Source: Hyphochytrium catenoides
Taxonomy: Eukaryota; Sar; Hyphochytriomycetes; Hyphochytriales; Hyphochytriaceae
Length of the DNA stretch: 64,000 nucleotides
Assembly (NCBI GenBank): GCA_900088475.1
Contig: FLMG01001044.1
Coordinates: forward strand, 1-64,000
Direction of reading: 5' to 3'
Position 1 is the first letter of the stretch. Each line of letters starts with the position of its first letter. Positions 32,501-47,500 of this stretch are shown piece after piece. The notes beneath the pieces are model-generated. The model had not been told where the DNA came from and did not search any database. It was given only the letters and a program-made list of their open reading frames with translations. The translations under genes were made by a program, and so were the position numbers.

Positions 32501-35500
32501 TAGGCGGAAGTCTGATGCCACCCGATCAATCACTAACCATTTTATTTCATGAAGCCATGCTTGAAGATGAAAGAGATGCATCTGCAGAGGATGTACAAGG
32601 GAAGTTGGAGCAGGATTTCCGTATTCTTCTGCTTCAGGCAGCAGCGGAGGCCAAGACAAGAAGAAATCTTTTCGATCTGAACCCTTCCTATGGACCTAGA
32701 AATGCTACAACCTCTATCAGAATTTACGGACCGTTTACAACGTTGACTCGGCAGCTCCGCTGTCGATTTGGATCGGATGAAAGACCGGCAGTAAGAATAT
32801 CAAGCTCTGAGGTACATTGCGAAGCTCCACCCGTTAACAACAGTTTGAGTGCGTTGCCTCTTGCTCTCTCATTCAATAGAGGGGAATATCTAGAAACTTC
32901 GCAGACGTTTTACTACTATGACGAACCGAAAATCAACTCCATAACGCCTGTGGCCGGGCCGAGGGATGGGGGTACCCGCGTCTACGTCTTTGGCTCAGGA
33001 TTTATCCATAATGGCCTGTCCAGGTGTAGGTTTGGGACAGAAACGAGTCGTCCCACCTATATTTCTAGTCAGGAGCTGATGTGTGCTGCTCCTTCGCAGA
33101 AGTCTGGCGGAGCAGTTGCTTTTTCTCTTTCGATGAATGGGCAGCATTTCACAGATAGCCAACTACTCTACCACTACTACTCTCCCCCAACTCTCCTAGA
33201 TATCCTACCGCCTGCTGGGGTCATCACTCACATGAAGAGTTTCCACTTAGTAGGAGAGGGATTTGTTCCTGAACTACCTCTTTGGATTAAGCTCGGGGTT
33301 ACTCTGGCTTCATGTAGTGCCCACAACTCTACTTCAGCCAGTTGTGGCCCCCCAGACACCGATCTAGCAGTAGGACCCCACGCAGTCAAGCTCTCACAAA
33401 ATGGGCAGGACTTTGCCAGTGCAGTGCCTCTTTTCACGGCTATTCCGTCTCCTGTCATCTATTCAATCTTGCCGAAGATGGTTCCAGCTTGGACTGAAAG
33501 CGATCTTTATCTCGACATCCAATCTATCCCAGAGAGCGCGGAGCTATCATGTAAGGTTGGAGAGGCGTTGGTGCCGGCAATTGTACAAGCCAGGCATAGG
33601 ATTTCCTGCAGAACTGATGCTACACTACTACCAGGACTTCACACCGTCCAACTTGTGATATATGGAGTAACTTATGGCTCCAACCATAGCACTGTCCAGG
33701 TTTACAGCCCACCAGAGATAAGAGCCATTGAACCGAAAGAGGGGCCCTATGACGTAGTAACTAAAGTCACCATACTGGGGGTCGGTTTCTTTTATTCTTC
33801 AGCGATGCTTTGTCGGTTTGGAGAGTTGCACAGCTATGCGGAATTTATCTCAGAGAATGAGATAGCTTGCCACGCTCCTTCTAGCCCAAGTGCTCACGAA
33901 GTAGAGGTATCCTTCGCGCCAGATGGTGTACACTTTAGGTCTCCTGGGCTGACATTCACTTACACTCCTGGTATTGAGGTGTTGGATGTGTCTCCTTCCT
34001 TAGTGCTCACGAGCGGTGGTTCACGAGTAGTCGTTCGCGGCCGGGGCTTCTTCGCTGCAATGCATTGCCGGTTGAGTAGTCTGACAAACGCCAGTCTTTA
34101 CAGCCTCGCAGCTGCTACAGTCCTGTCAAGTAATGAAGCAGAGTGCATCACCCCAAAATGGAATTATAGTGAAGAGGTCAGGCTTAATGTGGTCCATGCC
34201 CCGGAGGAGATTCCGAAAGGTTCAGGCGCGATTCTCCGCTATATTCCACAGCCTGAAGTAAGTCACCTGTGGCCCACGGCTGGGCTCAATACTGGTGGAA
34301 CCTCCGTCACCGTCACTGGAGCTCATATTTGGGAACCAAGCGGGACGACGCGTTGCTCGTTCGCCTTCCCTGAAACAGGAAAGACAATTCTAGTGAATGG
34401 GCGCAGGTTGACGGCAGAGCAGATCGAGTGCATTTCACCTCCTGCCCCCACGAACGCCACCAAGGCCATGGTGGCTATCTCTCTGAATGGTGGTGTTGAC
34501 TTCTCAAGCCGAAGTCTTCGTTACAGCTATCTAATCAAGCCCATAATAACTGGGACCACACCCACGTTCGGTGGAGCGGAAGGGGGTACTCCAGTGACAA
34601 TCCAGGGCTCAGATTTTCCGCTGGCAGCAATCAACGTAATTTGTTCCTTTGGCGGTCAGATGAGCGCTGCCATTCGCCTAACGTCATTCGCAATGGTGTG
34701 CGTATCCCCTCCCGCCGATAGTCTGGGGCAGATGAACGTTTCATTAGTTCTCGGTGATCTGGAGGCAACCATTGGCTCCTTTATGTTTACCTACACCCCA
34801 ACAGCTCGCATAAAGAGGATAAAGCCAGAGAGAGGCACGGCATCTGGAGGAACCCCGGTGATAGTCGAAGGCTCTTCATTCCGTAACTCTACAGCCTTAA
34901 GTTGCAGGTTTGGTGAGGAAACGAGGCCAGGGAAGTTAGTGACCGAAGAAACTATTGAGTGTTTAAGCCCCGCGGGTCAGCCAGGGTCTATGGTACCTCT
35001 ACAGGTCTCTCTGAATGGGGTTGACTTTATTCAGTCATCGCGAGTATTTGAGTATTTGGCAGTCATGAACCTCGACAGACTTCATCCCACCCATGGGTCT
35101 CTCAATGGCGGTACCGTAGTAAATGTCTATGGCCATATTTTTGTCGATTCTGTCAGTTTGGAATGCAGCTTCGATTCGAACTTGGTCCCTGCAATCTGGA
35201 TCTCTTCCTTTCACATACAATGCCTGTCACCTCCGATGACGACAAGTAGAGCTGTAATGCTTAAGCTGACGGAAAACGGCATAGACTTCACGTCGGTGGG
35301 ACTATTATTCAACTACGTGGATGATGTTAAGGTGACGGGATTAACTCCTGTGCACGGAAGTGCTCTTGGCGGTATGTTGGTGACCGTGAACGGGGAGAAC
35401 TTCCTTGACTCTGACGGACTCTCGTGCACCTTTGGAGAAGATGTAGTACCTGCTCGCTTCGTATCTTCCACTTTACTTACCTGCCTCACTCCTGCTTGCA

Positions 35501-38500
35501 CCCCTGGGCGAGTTCCATTTGGTATCTCGTTGAATGGCGTCGAGCGCTCTACAGCTCCTCTTTGGTTTGAGTTCCTGCATCCAGTGCAAGTTCAAAACAT
35601 TCTTCCAGAAAGAGGACCCATCACAGGCGGGACGGACATCACCGTGTCTGGATATGGTTTTGTGAACGTTTCGACCCTATGCTGTATATTTGATGATATT
35701 CACTTGGTCCCAGCCCGTTTCGTGTCCTCAAAAAAAATTCTATGCCGTTCGCCCAAGACTGCCCGCCTTGGAAGGATGGCCTTAGAGGTATCGATCAACT
35801 CTCTAGAGAAAACGTCTGATCGTGTGACATTCGAAGCAACTCCTGAGATTGAGCTGTTTTCTGTATCACCTGCCAAAGGCTCTCCGTATGGCACCAGTCG
35901 CGTAATTCTGACAGGTTTTGGATTCGTCAAGAACTCCTACCTAGCCTGCAGAGTTGGCAGACGCACCGTGGTTACAGCTCACTGGTTGTCTCCCTCAAGT
36001 ATCGAATGTGTTCTTCCACCTCCAGACAATCCCGGTAGCACATATATAGAAGTCACCAACAACCGTCTAGATTATAGCACGTCTCAAGTCCGCTTTGACT
36101 ACATTTTGCCGTTAGCACTTTCTTCAATATCTCCCACCGTCGGAGTGGCGAGTGGTCAAACCCCAGTGACGATCCGAGGGGCCGGCTTCGACGACAGAAA
36201 TGCACAACTGCACTGCCTTTTTGGGGCGGTCCTTGTTCCTGCTATTAAGATTACTTCACAAGGCCTGACTTGCATATCGCCTCCACACGTCCCTCGGGCC
36301 GTCAACGTCAGTATTGTTCAAGGTGGTCACATGGAGTCAAGAGTGAAGTTCCAGTTCAGCTATATACCGGACCCTTTCATCACCCTCTTACGCCCGCGGG
36401 AAGTAGTGGAGAATACTGTGACGGAGATTTACGTTGAGGGAACCAACTTCATAGTAACAGAGGTCATCTATTGCCGCTTTCAGGGCGAAACTCTAACTGA
36501 GGCCTTATTGGTAAGTCCAACTCAGCTTACATGTCTTACCCCGCCACTGCGAAGAGGCCATGTGACAGTTGATGTGACTTTCAACGGAGTAGATTTCAGT
36601 AATATGGCTGACTTGAAGGTGATTCGGGCACTCCATGCAGTCAGTATTAGGCCTCAGCAAACATTCCCTGAAAGCGCGGCAATAGTGGTGACGATCGGCT
36701 CTAATAGCCCTGACTATTTGGATATCTGGTGTGAGTTCAATGGAGCTTATCGGTCTCTAGCCACGCACTATTTAGAAGGGAAGCTCTCTTGCGAACGACC
36801 ACGTTTGCCGCCCGGTCGACACAGAATAACCCTTGTCACCAATAGCGGTCATAGGGTAGCTTCGGCCTTGTACTTCAAGGTCTACCCAACTCCGTTGCTG
36901 AGATCTGCTAGTCCGCCCGCAACGTCCACGGTAGGAGGGTCTCTGATTACCCTCAAAGGTGCTAACTTTCCCAATGAAATGGCTGTCACTTGTCATTTCG
37001 ATGGCATAGCAAGTCCAGCTCATGTAGTCAACTCTACCACTTTACTTTGTACTTCTCCGGAGCGGTCCGTTGGTTCGGTACGACTTTGGCTGGCGTACGA
37101 TGGGGTAGCAAAAACGTCGGATTTCGTTCAGCTCAGTGTCGTAAACCCTCCTTGGCTGAATAGCGTTGAGCCTCAGCGTCTTAGCAGTGCTGTGAGCTCA
37201 TTCATACAAATCCAGGGGAATAACATCCCTGGGGAAGGGAATTGCTTCTGCATTCTCAAGTCAGGCCGAATCCCAGGGGTATGTCAAAAAAATGGCTTTA
37301 TAGAATGCTCTATGGAGCGACTAGAACCAGGCACGCACAGTATATGGGTGGAGGTCAACGGCGTGAAGTCCTTGAACTTCAAGACGTTTACTGTGGTCCA
37401 TAGCCCTTTAATAACCGGAATATACCCAATGCAAGTTCCTGCCCTGGATGGCCTGCAGGTACAGGTGCTTGGTAGGCTATTTCCCAATAACAGCAATCTT
37501 GGGTGCACGATAGGTGACGCCCCGGGGGTGGCGTCCTTCGTATCTCAAGATCTACTTCTTTGTGGGATTCCCGCCATTATTCCCGGAAAGTACGAGGTAG
37601 CGGTGACAATGAACGGCCACCTCATGAGAGCGAATGAATTGTATCTAGAGGTACTCAGCCCGCCGCTGGTCACTGATGTGGAGCCGAAAGGTATCAACAA
37701 GGCTGGAGGGACACGGCTGACTGTGTCGGGGTCCCACTTTGGTGATAACCCTTCCTTACTTTGCAGCTTCGACGCCATCAGCATCCGTCCTACAGTATTA
37801 AGCAACCGCAAGCTCATCTGCATCTCTCCACCCACAGAAAGCAGCACGGTATCATTCACGCTGATGGATGGTGCGATCAAGCGCCATTTAACAAATCCGA
37901 GGCTACTACTAAGCCGCACCGCCATTCGTATCCATTCTATTTATCCCCTTGCTGGACCGACGGGCATTGAAGGAGAAGTAAATGTCACTATTGAATCATC
38001 TGGGTTGACAGAGAAAGTCTTTGTGCGGGTGGGAGACTATGGCCCGACAGAATGCCAACTCGTCGAATCCAGCATCGCACGTTGTGGCATCAAGTCTCAC
38101 CAGTCAGGGTACATCCCTCTCGAGGTCTCAACAAATGGAAGAGACTGGTTCAGAGCACCCACGGAATACTACTTCTATCCTGGCCTCCAGGTCGTGAGCG
38201 CGGAGCCTTCCACATTGCTAGAAGGATTGACTGCATCATTGACTGTCACGGGTTTGGGTTTCCAAAAGCACCCACACCTGTTTGCACGGATAGGCGATGG
38301 TGGTGCCCCTTCTGAGTGTAGTGTTCTCTCACCTAGGAGAGCCATCTGCCAAATGCGCCCTCGTCGGCCGGGCACCTATACGTTATTTTTGAGTGGGAAT
38401 GGAGTTAACTATCGAAAAGTAGAAGTCAGCAATGTCACCGTGGCGTCGCGTCCTGTCGTGACTGCTGTGAAACCCTCCAAGGCAAGCATGGGAGGGGGAA

Positions 38501-41500
38501 CGGTCGTCACGATTGAAGGCACGAACTTATTCTTTTCCCCGTTATGGAGTTGTTTATTTGGCTCAATATCTGTAAGGGCTGTGTTTGACGGCCAGACGAG
38601 AGTCAAGTGCCTCTCTCCCTCTCACCCCGTTGGTCTAGTTAATCTCACGCTAGCACTGGGCTTGGTAGTAGTGCCCTCGTCGCATACTTTCCGCTTCCAA
38701 ATGCCCCCCACCATACACTCCATCTTCCCAACGCTTACTACGGTCAATCAGTCCATTCAAGTCTTAATCTCTGGATACTTTGGCGAGCAACTTGAAGACC
38801 TCGACTGTCGGTTTGGAGAGGAGGTGATCTCTGCGGTCTCTGCAATTAGTGAGAGTGAAACGCTGCGGTGCCAATCTCCTGTACACCTGCAACCTGGTCC
38901 GTATGCCGTCGGACTTGAATCACGGAGTTCCGGAGAAAGTTATAAATCGGCCTTCAAGTTCACTGTTATCCCAGGGTTCAAAGTGCTGACAGTTAAGGTG
39001 ACAGAAGGTGCATCTGGAGGGGCAAGGGTTATTATAAAGGGTGAGGGCTTCGTCGACGTACCCAGATTATCCTGCCAGATGCGTGATTATGTTGTGCTAG
39101 GTGAATTCATGTCTTCACAAGAGGTGTCTTGCATGTTCTCAACCATAGTGAGGGGAGCCTCGATAGGCTTATCCTTCAATGGACAAGACTTCGTCTCAGT
39201 CTACAATATCCCAAAAGTTAGTGAGCTATCCTTCAACACACTTTCGGTGCGGAAAGGGTATTTGAAGGGTGGTACGTTGCTTAACATTCGCGGTCGATTC
39301 CCAACCGCCGGGGAAAGGCTCTGGTGTCGTTTCGGCTCAAAGGATTCGCCAGCTTCTGTGCTCTCTTCCACTGAAGCACAATGCAGATCTCCACCGTCGT
39401 CGGACCTGGGGAATGTGTCTCTGACGATGCATGGGCATGGATCTGGTGGTAATTTCAAGTTGCATGGGGCTGCTCTTTATGAATATACCGAGGATTTGAA
39501 GATACGCTCTTACTCGCCAAGTGTAATTCACCCATCCCAGACGTCCAATCTGATTGTAGAGGTCGAAAACTTAGACAGTTCCAATGCCCTCTGCCGTTTT
39601 GGCAACCTGATAACGGTGGGTATGGTTAACGGAGTCAATGTCTCCTGCGCGGCGCCCAACAATGTGACCATTGGAAATGAGTACACCCTGGAGGTCTCTA
39701 TAGGTCATGAAGAGTTCGTGTATGTTGGCCGGGTCCAAGTGGTTCAAACACCGGTCATTACAGACGTCTCGCCCTTGATCCTCTCGACCGCTGGCGGGGT
39801 CGTAGTCATGTTGAAAGGGGTAGCGTTCAGGCAGTCAGCCGACCTGATCTGTCGCTTTAATAGTGAAGTGATCACTCCAGCGCTTTTCCTAGCAAGTGAT
39901 GCTGTAGAGTGTGCATCCCCGAAACTGCCCAATGGACAGACATCCATAGAGCTCTCGGTTAATGGAAAAGACTTTGTCTTGGCCCCGCAAATGCTTCGGA
40001 CGATCCAGCCGCCTCGCATTCTCTCCATGGAGCCTGACTCAGGTCTAGTAACTGGAGGTACGAGAGTGGAGTTCGTCTTAGGCTCCTTGACCGACGCGTC
40101 CCCTTCTTGGAAGTGCTTGTTTGGGATCATACCGGCTGCTGTGACGGTCATCGGCCCTCATAAGCTGCTCTGTGTGGCCCCTCCACAAGTAGAGAGTCAA
40201 GTAGAAGTTCGTCTGCAAGTACACGACCAACTTGAGGCTGAGGGACCGTCGCGTTACTTTACCTACTTTGTGGCGCCAGAGGTCAGAGGATTAGAGCCAT
40301 CACTCGGCAGCACTGCGGGTGGAACAAGGGTTACCATTATGGGGCAACATTTCCAGCTCAACCACTCTTACACCTGCCACTTTGGCAAAATATATGTGTC
40401 TGACGCCGTAGTTGTTTCTGGAGAAAAGATGGTTTGCAAAACACCGGCTTCGCCTAGGGGACTCTTACCTGTAGGAGTAAGCAGCAACAAGCACGATCTT
40501 CCAGAACAACCTTTACTATTCCGCTACGTTGCCCCCATGATTTGCCTAAGTTTCCACCCAATCCAAGGACCCGCAAAGGGTGGGACGTGGGTTACAGTCA
40601 ATGGACTGCATTATCCGAACTCTATCCACATAGGTTGCAAGTTTGGGGATATACAGGCCACCAGGACGATTTGGATGTCTCACACTTCCATACAATGTCT
40701 GTCTCCACCCTCAAACGCATCTAGCGTAACTATCTCTGTGACGGCGAATGGGGAGGATTACGAGCCCGTGAAGTTCTTCCGTTATTACTACAACCAAGGT
40801 GATCCAGTGCTTCATTCCATTTCTCCTGCCCATGGTAGGATTGAGGGAGGTACCCAGGTGTACGTCAGAGGAAAGAACTTCATGAGCGCACACACTCTCT
40901 CATGTCAATTTGGTAATATGCTGGCGCCGGCAGGGTTCTACAATAGTACAACGCTTCTCTGCCGGTCACCTCCGACCTCACGACCAATGCGATTGCGCTT
41001 TCAAGTCAAGATCGAGGAGCAGACGGCGGAGAGCTTATCTGAAATTATCTTTCAGTACGTACTGCCAGTGCGGGTAGATGCTGTACATCCAGATGTCCTT
41101 ACTATTGGCTCCATGCAATCGTTAGTCGTGACCGGCACGGGATTTCTAAACACCTCTTCTATAGTTTGCAGAATTGAAGGTCTCGGCATAGTGCCTGCAG
41201 AGTACATCACTTTCTCAAAGGTCCGCTGCAACAGCATAGCGATCCCTGCCAGAAGTACAATCTCCCAGCGATTGGAAGTTGCGGTATCCCTTAATGGTCA
41301 AGAATTTTCTCCTTCGACAGCAACCATACGGGTGCAACGACACCTTCCTGGCATCACAGACATAACCCCATCTATAGGACCGAGCACGGGAGGTACGATC
41401 CTCACCGTAAGTGGCTACGGCTTTCTTGACCGCCACCGAAGTCGTTGTCACTTCGGTAATGTTTCTGTGGAATCCCTGTATATTTCACCCAGTGAAATGC

Positions 41501-44500
41501 TATGTCCAGCCCCCGAGCTACGCCCCGGAGCTTATCCCATTGCCTTCAGCTACGCAGAAGCTGATATCGGTGATGAGATTACCATGCAATCCCCACTACA
41601 ATACAATGTCTACGGTATAGTTCGAGTAGTAGGGCTATCCCCGCTGTCAGGGTCAGAGAGGGGTGGTACTACGGTAACTATAAAGCTCCACGGTGAGGTG
41701 TCAGGTTCGCTAAGACCCTTTTGCCGCTTTGGAGAGGTTACGGTATCAGCTTCTCTAATAGGGCAAAGCCTACATTGCACCTCACCGCCATACAACCCTG
41801 GCGTGGCATCACTAGCCTTTTCCTTCAATGGGGCAGATTTCCATGAGGTACCTGCAAATTTCACGTATACTAAGGTGATGGATGTTAAGGCCCTGAATCC
41901 ATCCCACGGGCCTATCAAAGGTGGGACTCCAGTGACCATAACCGGTTCTAATTTCCTGCCCAACGCTACCTGCCGCTTCGGCCCAATGCCCGCTAAGAGA
42001 TCCACCTACATGAATAGCTCCCACCTAATCTGCATTACTCCAGCTGTGGAAAATCCGGGTACCAGGCTCTTGTCGATAAGCACCAATGGACTGGAATATA
42101 TCAGCTTCCGTCCATACCACTATAGAGAAGAGCCGACCATCTCTGGACTGGCTCCCGCTGTCATAATGTCAGGACCGTATGCAGAGGTCTCTATCACCGG
42201 CGTGAACCTTGGAGTTTCTGAGGTTTCGTGCCGATTTAACTCAACAATGGTTGCAAAGGGCCGCCGTCAATCGCCCGTGATGATCAGCTGTAGCCTCCCT
42301 GATGTTCCAGAAGGGCCTCTGGAGGTTGAATTGTCCACTAACGGGATCGACTATGTTCGAGCCCCTGAGCCTTTGAGGGTCCTCCGGGCGTTGCAGCTTT
42401 CACAAGCAGGACCCCTAGCTGGTCCAATAAAGGGCGGAACTATGATTACTCTATTGGGCACTGGTTTTAGCCGCTTTGGACGATTGCAATGTAAATTCGA
42501 CCTGGTTGTAGTCTCGGGTATTATTGTGTCCGCCACTGAAGGGAGATGCCCCAGCCCACGAGGAGCTGTCGGCAAAGTACCGCTTGCGATATCCATCGAC
42601 GGTGTGACGTTTGCCTCGTCTGGGTTTGAATTCGAATATACTCCAGATCCAAGAGTGCGCGTGCTAAGTCCAACGCATGGCGCTGTAGAATCCAATACCA
42701 CTTTGACTCTTATCGGCGACGATCTCTCGATAAGGGGCTCAGCCTGGTGCAAAATGGGCAACTCAATTGCGCCAGCGAAAGCTCTAAATAATTCAAGCAT
42801 TCAGTGCAGCTCACCGAAGGGACTTAGTCCTGAAATGGTGGAACTAGAGCTTTCAGTGAACGGACAAAACTTCGTACGTTCAGGATTCTTTTTCCGCTAC
42901 TACCAAACTCCTTCCGTCCGCTCAATTGAGCCCTCACTGGGTAGCACACAAGGAGGTACCATAGTGACGGTTTCCGGTGCGGATTTTCCAAACGTGCTGC
43001 CTGTAACGTGCCGCTTTGGGCAAGTGGAGGTCGTGGGCTACTGGATTTCCGAGGTTCGTGTCACATGCCCGGTGCCACAGCTACGGCCCGGCGCTGTGTC
43101 TGTAGGCCTCAGTTTCAATGGTCAACAAACTTATGGCTCACTGAGCTTCCGCGTTCACGAGGTGGTAAGAGTTCGTACCGTAGCACCACTTACAGGCTGG
43201 AACATAGGTGGCAAGGAGCTGGTACTTCTAGGTCATTTTCCTTTCTCGTTTGCCCTATCCTGCAGACTCGGTGGCAACGATGTGGATGCCGTTTATATCA
43301 ACAGTAGTTGCATCAAATGTATAACTCCACCCAACGCGCCTGGAAGGTACGCGGTCGAAGTATCGGCAAATGGAAAGGACTACGTTCCCACCGGCTCTTA
43401 TTTCCAATACGCCATGAAACCTCGGATCGAGACTGTTCAGCCCTCCGTTTTGGTCCGTGGCGTTTCTCACTCGCTTCTCATTAATGGAACACACCTTGAG
43501 GACACACTAGTATGTCATTTTCGTGCTGGTGATTATCTGATAGCCGTGACAAATGTGGAGATGCAATCTACCGGACAAGTGACGTGCCCCAGTCCAAAGA
43601 TTGGACCTGATGATGGCATGAAGGATCTTGAGTTGCGCTTGATGGATACTGCCGCGAGTGATGGTTCGAACACAATCTCTCTTAAGGTCACCTCTCAACC
43701 TTACCTTTCCTATGTGGAGCCTGACCGCGGGCCCGATACGGGCGGTACCCTGGTCAAGTTGCGCGGTTACAATTTCCCAAACACTCCATCGCTACGATGC
43801 AGATTTGGCCATGTCCTTAGCCCTCAAGCTATATTTGTTGATGACAACACCATTACCTGCATAACTCCCAAAGGACAGGCAGGTCAAGTCGCTGTAGCCC
43901 TTCTAGATGAAACGACTTCAATGTCATTGGTCTCGCAAAGCGTTACATTCGCTTATCAGGTGGAAGTCACGGTGACCGATCTCTGGCCAGGAAAGGGTTC
44001 GGTCAAAGGTGGAACATTGGTTTATTTGGCGGTAGAGCGTGTAGAGATGTCCGTATTCACCTCTTGCCGATTTGGGAAGGTTATTGGTCCTGCATCTCTT
44101 GTGTCGCTCGGAGTCATCTCATGCGTGGCTCCCAGAGCTGACTCAGCGCAAGTGATCCAAGTTGCAGTGAGCAATAATGGTAAAGACTTTTCTGCAACAA
44201 GCAAGCCCTTCCAATATGTAGAGCAACCGGCAGTGGATGGTATCGAGCCGCAAGAAGGTCCCATCACAGGTGGAACTTTGATAACCGTTAGAGGAGGGCC
44301 ATTTGAGAATGACTCTATTTGCCAAATTGGAGAAACACGAATGGAACCAATCATCAAGAACGAGTCTGTTGTCATCTGTCGGACGGCCAAGGTGGAGACA
44401 GTTGGGTCACAAGCAGTGACTATCAGCTCTGTTACCACTGGGGTTGCCTACTCTACCTCATATTTCAGATTTCTACCCCCAGTTCGAGTAATCAGGGTAT

Positions 44501-47500
44501 CGCCCACCTTTTCGTATGAGACCGGCGGAGGAATAGTGACCGTATCGGGTTATAACTTTCTGGAGAGTAAGGAACTACAGTGTAGGTTTGGAACGATGAG
44601 CGTTGTTGCTCTGCGCTTGTCCCAAGGTGAAGCTCTCTGTCGAGTGCCTCCTAGCAAGAGGACAAACACAACTTTCAGTCTTTGGATGAACCCATCTACC
44701 CCTGGAACGGATCTAATCCCTTTCTCGTATCTTCCTACGCCGACCGTAGATTCGGTCAAAGCCTTGGACACGAAAAGTCCAACAGGGGGTCTTCCAGTGG
44801 TCATCCAGGGTCGCGGCTTCGATAGAACGATCCAAAGTTGCACCTTCAATCACATCGTGGTAGCAGTCCATCTAGTTTCACCGACCGAGATCGTCTGCCA
44901 AATACCGTCGGTGATGAAGGGTCTTCTAAGCGTGGGACTGAAGGGAGAGGCTTTGGAACTAGATCTTGGAGTACATTCACTTCAGGGCGAGATGCGTACT
45001 GCAGGAAGAGTGTTACAGGAGCAAGAAGCGGTTCCCAAGCTCCTGGAAGTCCAGCCATCCACTGCCCACAGCGCGGGTGGAAGTGAGCTTAGAGTGAAAG
45101 GCGAGGATTTCGCAAATCTGGTAACTCTAGCCTGTAGGTTTGGCCAGACAGAAGTGCCAGGAGCGTGGATTTCGGCTTCTGAAATTCGCTGCGTAGTCCC
45201 GCGGATGGAGCCCGCTATAGTACGTCTTGAGGTTGCAAATGACGGTGAAACTTTCAGTGCAAGCGGCTTATTAGTCACTATAATCCCAGACCTTACCGTC
45301 ACCTCAATTGAGCCTCTCCAGGGCCCCCTGGCTGGTGGAACTCTGGTCATGATTAGAGGGGTTAGCTTCACGCCAGGAGACACCTACAGCGTAACCTTCG
45401 GCACAACCGTGGTATCGAGTGTCACGATTGTGTCTTCTCAGGCACTTCAAGTGCTCTCACCTCCACGATACGAGGGCCCAGGATCTGTACCCATCCAAAT
45501 AGCGAAGAACAACCAAAGCTACACAGAGCAACGAGTGTACTTTAGGTATGTAGAAACGCCCATCCTTTTAGGATCATCCCCAGATTGGAAAGGATCTGCG
45601 GGAGACACATCTGTGGTAGTCTTTGGCAGACACTTTCTGATGAATGAGGCCTACTCATGCCGATTTGATGACCAGATTCTTCCAGCGCAAGTTGTTTCCT
45701 CTGAAATACTTCATTGTATTGCTCCTCCTGGGAACCCTGGTCGTGTGGATCTATCCCTTATGGCGTCAGGACAAGATGTAGCTCTTCCCATCTCCTTCAC
45801 TTACCGGAGCTTAACGATGGTCAAAGGGATCTTCCCTACGCTGGGGTTCAGCTTAACAGGAAGGTCTAGCATTACGGTCATCGGTTCAGATTTTCCTAAA
45901 TCAACGGACATTCAGTGCAAGTTTGGCAAAAAGACTGTCCCAGCGGTATATCTCGACAGCAGCAGTCTCGCGTGCCGCCCTCCTATTCATCGGCCAGACC
46001 TGGTCACATTCAGCGTAATTGCAGATGGGGTTCAGGTGTTAGGTGACGAGCTTCGATACCTGTATTTGGAGGATCCTTCCGTGTTCTCTGTGACACCATA
46101 TGCTGGATCCAGCCGAGGAGGCCTGCCTGTGTATGTTAAAGGAGCCAACTTTGTGAACGTCACTTCCTTAGGCTGCAGGTTTGGGACCGTCCAAACTCGA
46201 GGTCTCTTCATTTCTCCAACTTTGTTGATGTGCCTCTCGCCTTCCATGGTTAGCGGAGGGCTACAAGTGGCTGGTAAAGTATCAGTAGAGGTAACCTTGA
46301 ATGGGCTGGACTACACGGAGGCTGGAGTTCAGTTCGAGTACATGCAGCATCCAAGTCATGGGGCCTTTCTCAAAGGGGCGACCTTCCAGGCTTGTCCAAA
46401 CGGCACGGCTTGTAGCTTGCAGAGCAACAATTTCACTCTGTGCGGTGTCGGCCACTTCCAGCCCCGAACTGGTCAGGGGACATGTTTGCAATGCCCAGTA
46501 GGCTTCTATTGCCCAGATGTGGGAATGTCCAAGCCCGTTGCTTGCCCTGCAGGCAGGATTTGTGACACGCTGGGCTTGGGAGTCCCCTTAAAAGCATGCC
46601 CCAAAGGCCACTACTGCTACCCCGGAACAAAGGCGATAGCGCCTTCTGCCCTGAACTTTACCAGCGGTTTCCTTCAGGATAGGGGCGACGGTACCATTCG
46701 TTTTTATCCCAACCTGCCCGAGGTGGCTGCACGGTGGCAGGTAATTCCACGTATGGCTCCTGAGCATCATGAATATCAGGTCGAGCACATCCCTCATGAA
46801 CCTCCACTGGCAGAGACACCTTTTGTTTGCCCTAAAGGGACCTACTGTAGGCCTGGTACTACTACACCAGTAAGCTCACCGAAGAACTTCAGCACTCCAC
46901 AGAAGTGCTTCGATGGCTTCTTCTGCCCGCAAGGATCGAGCACACCAGAAGGATCTGGTCCTTGCCCAACAGGTTATTTTTGTCCGGAGTATGACCGAGC
47001 GGTAAGGTGTCCTAAAGGGCATTTCTGTCCAGGAGTGGGTAATCTCAAACCCCGACAGTGCCTTCCTGGCAGCTTCAACCCACTGGAAACTCAGTCCAAA
47101 TGCGAGCTTTGTCCCCTAGGTCATATTTGTCCCGGTTGGGGAAGAGAGTTACCAGAAACTTGCCCCGCGGGTTTCGTGTGTGCATCACTGGGCCTTTCGG
47201 TGCCAGTTGTAGAGTGTCCGCCAGGGTTCTATTGCGAGGAAGGCACAATGACGATGGATCCCTCCGATACCATCCAAAAGAAGCCTAAGCCCTGTAAACC
47301 TGGAACCTTCTGTTTAGGAGGTGTGGCGCATGACACGACTATTGAGTGGGTACCTAATACTCCCTCGGGTTCTACTGCACCTCAGCCTTGCATAGAGGGC
47401 ATGTTCTGCGCAGCGGGTACGGTGTCCCCACAGCCAACTAATGCATGCTATCCGGGTCACTACTGCCCTCCAAACACAGAGTACCCCATAGAAACACCTC

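Larger units (their letters stand above)
29180..46350 (+). repeat. Array of roughly 60-70 IPT/TIG domains
   Basis: The array consists of consecutive modules of about 80-95 residues with the pattern VxxIxPxxGxxxGGTxVTVxGxxFxxxxxxxCxFG, then a strand with S-x3-I/L-x-C-x2-P and a closing NGxDF. Many N-x-S/T sites suggest a heavily glycosylated ectodomain. Two charged, helix-like insertions break the pattern, at about 32547-32665 and 44938-45040. Confidence 0.85.

Noticed and set aside
37545-37925. Minus-strand frames inside the giant gene (also 49189-49734 and 44982-45383)
   Set aside because: They are shadows of the conserved plus-strand coding sequence, with no domains or start context.
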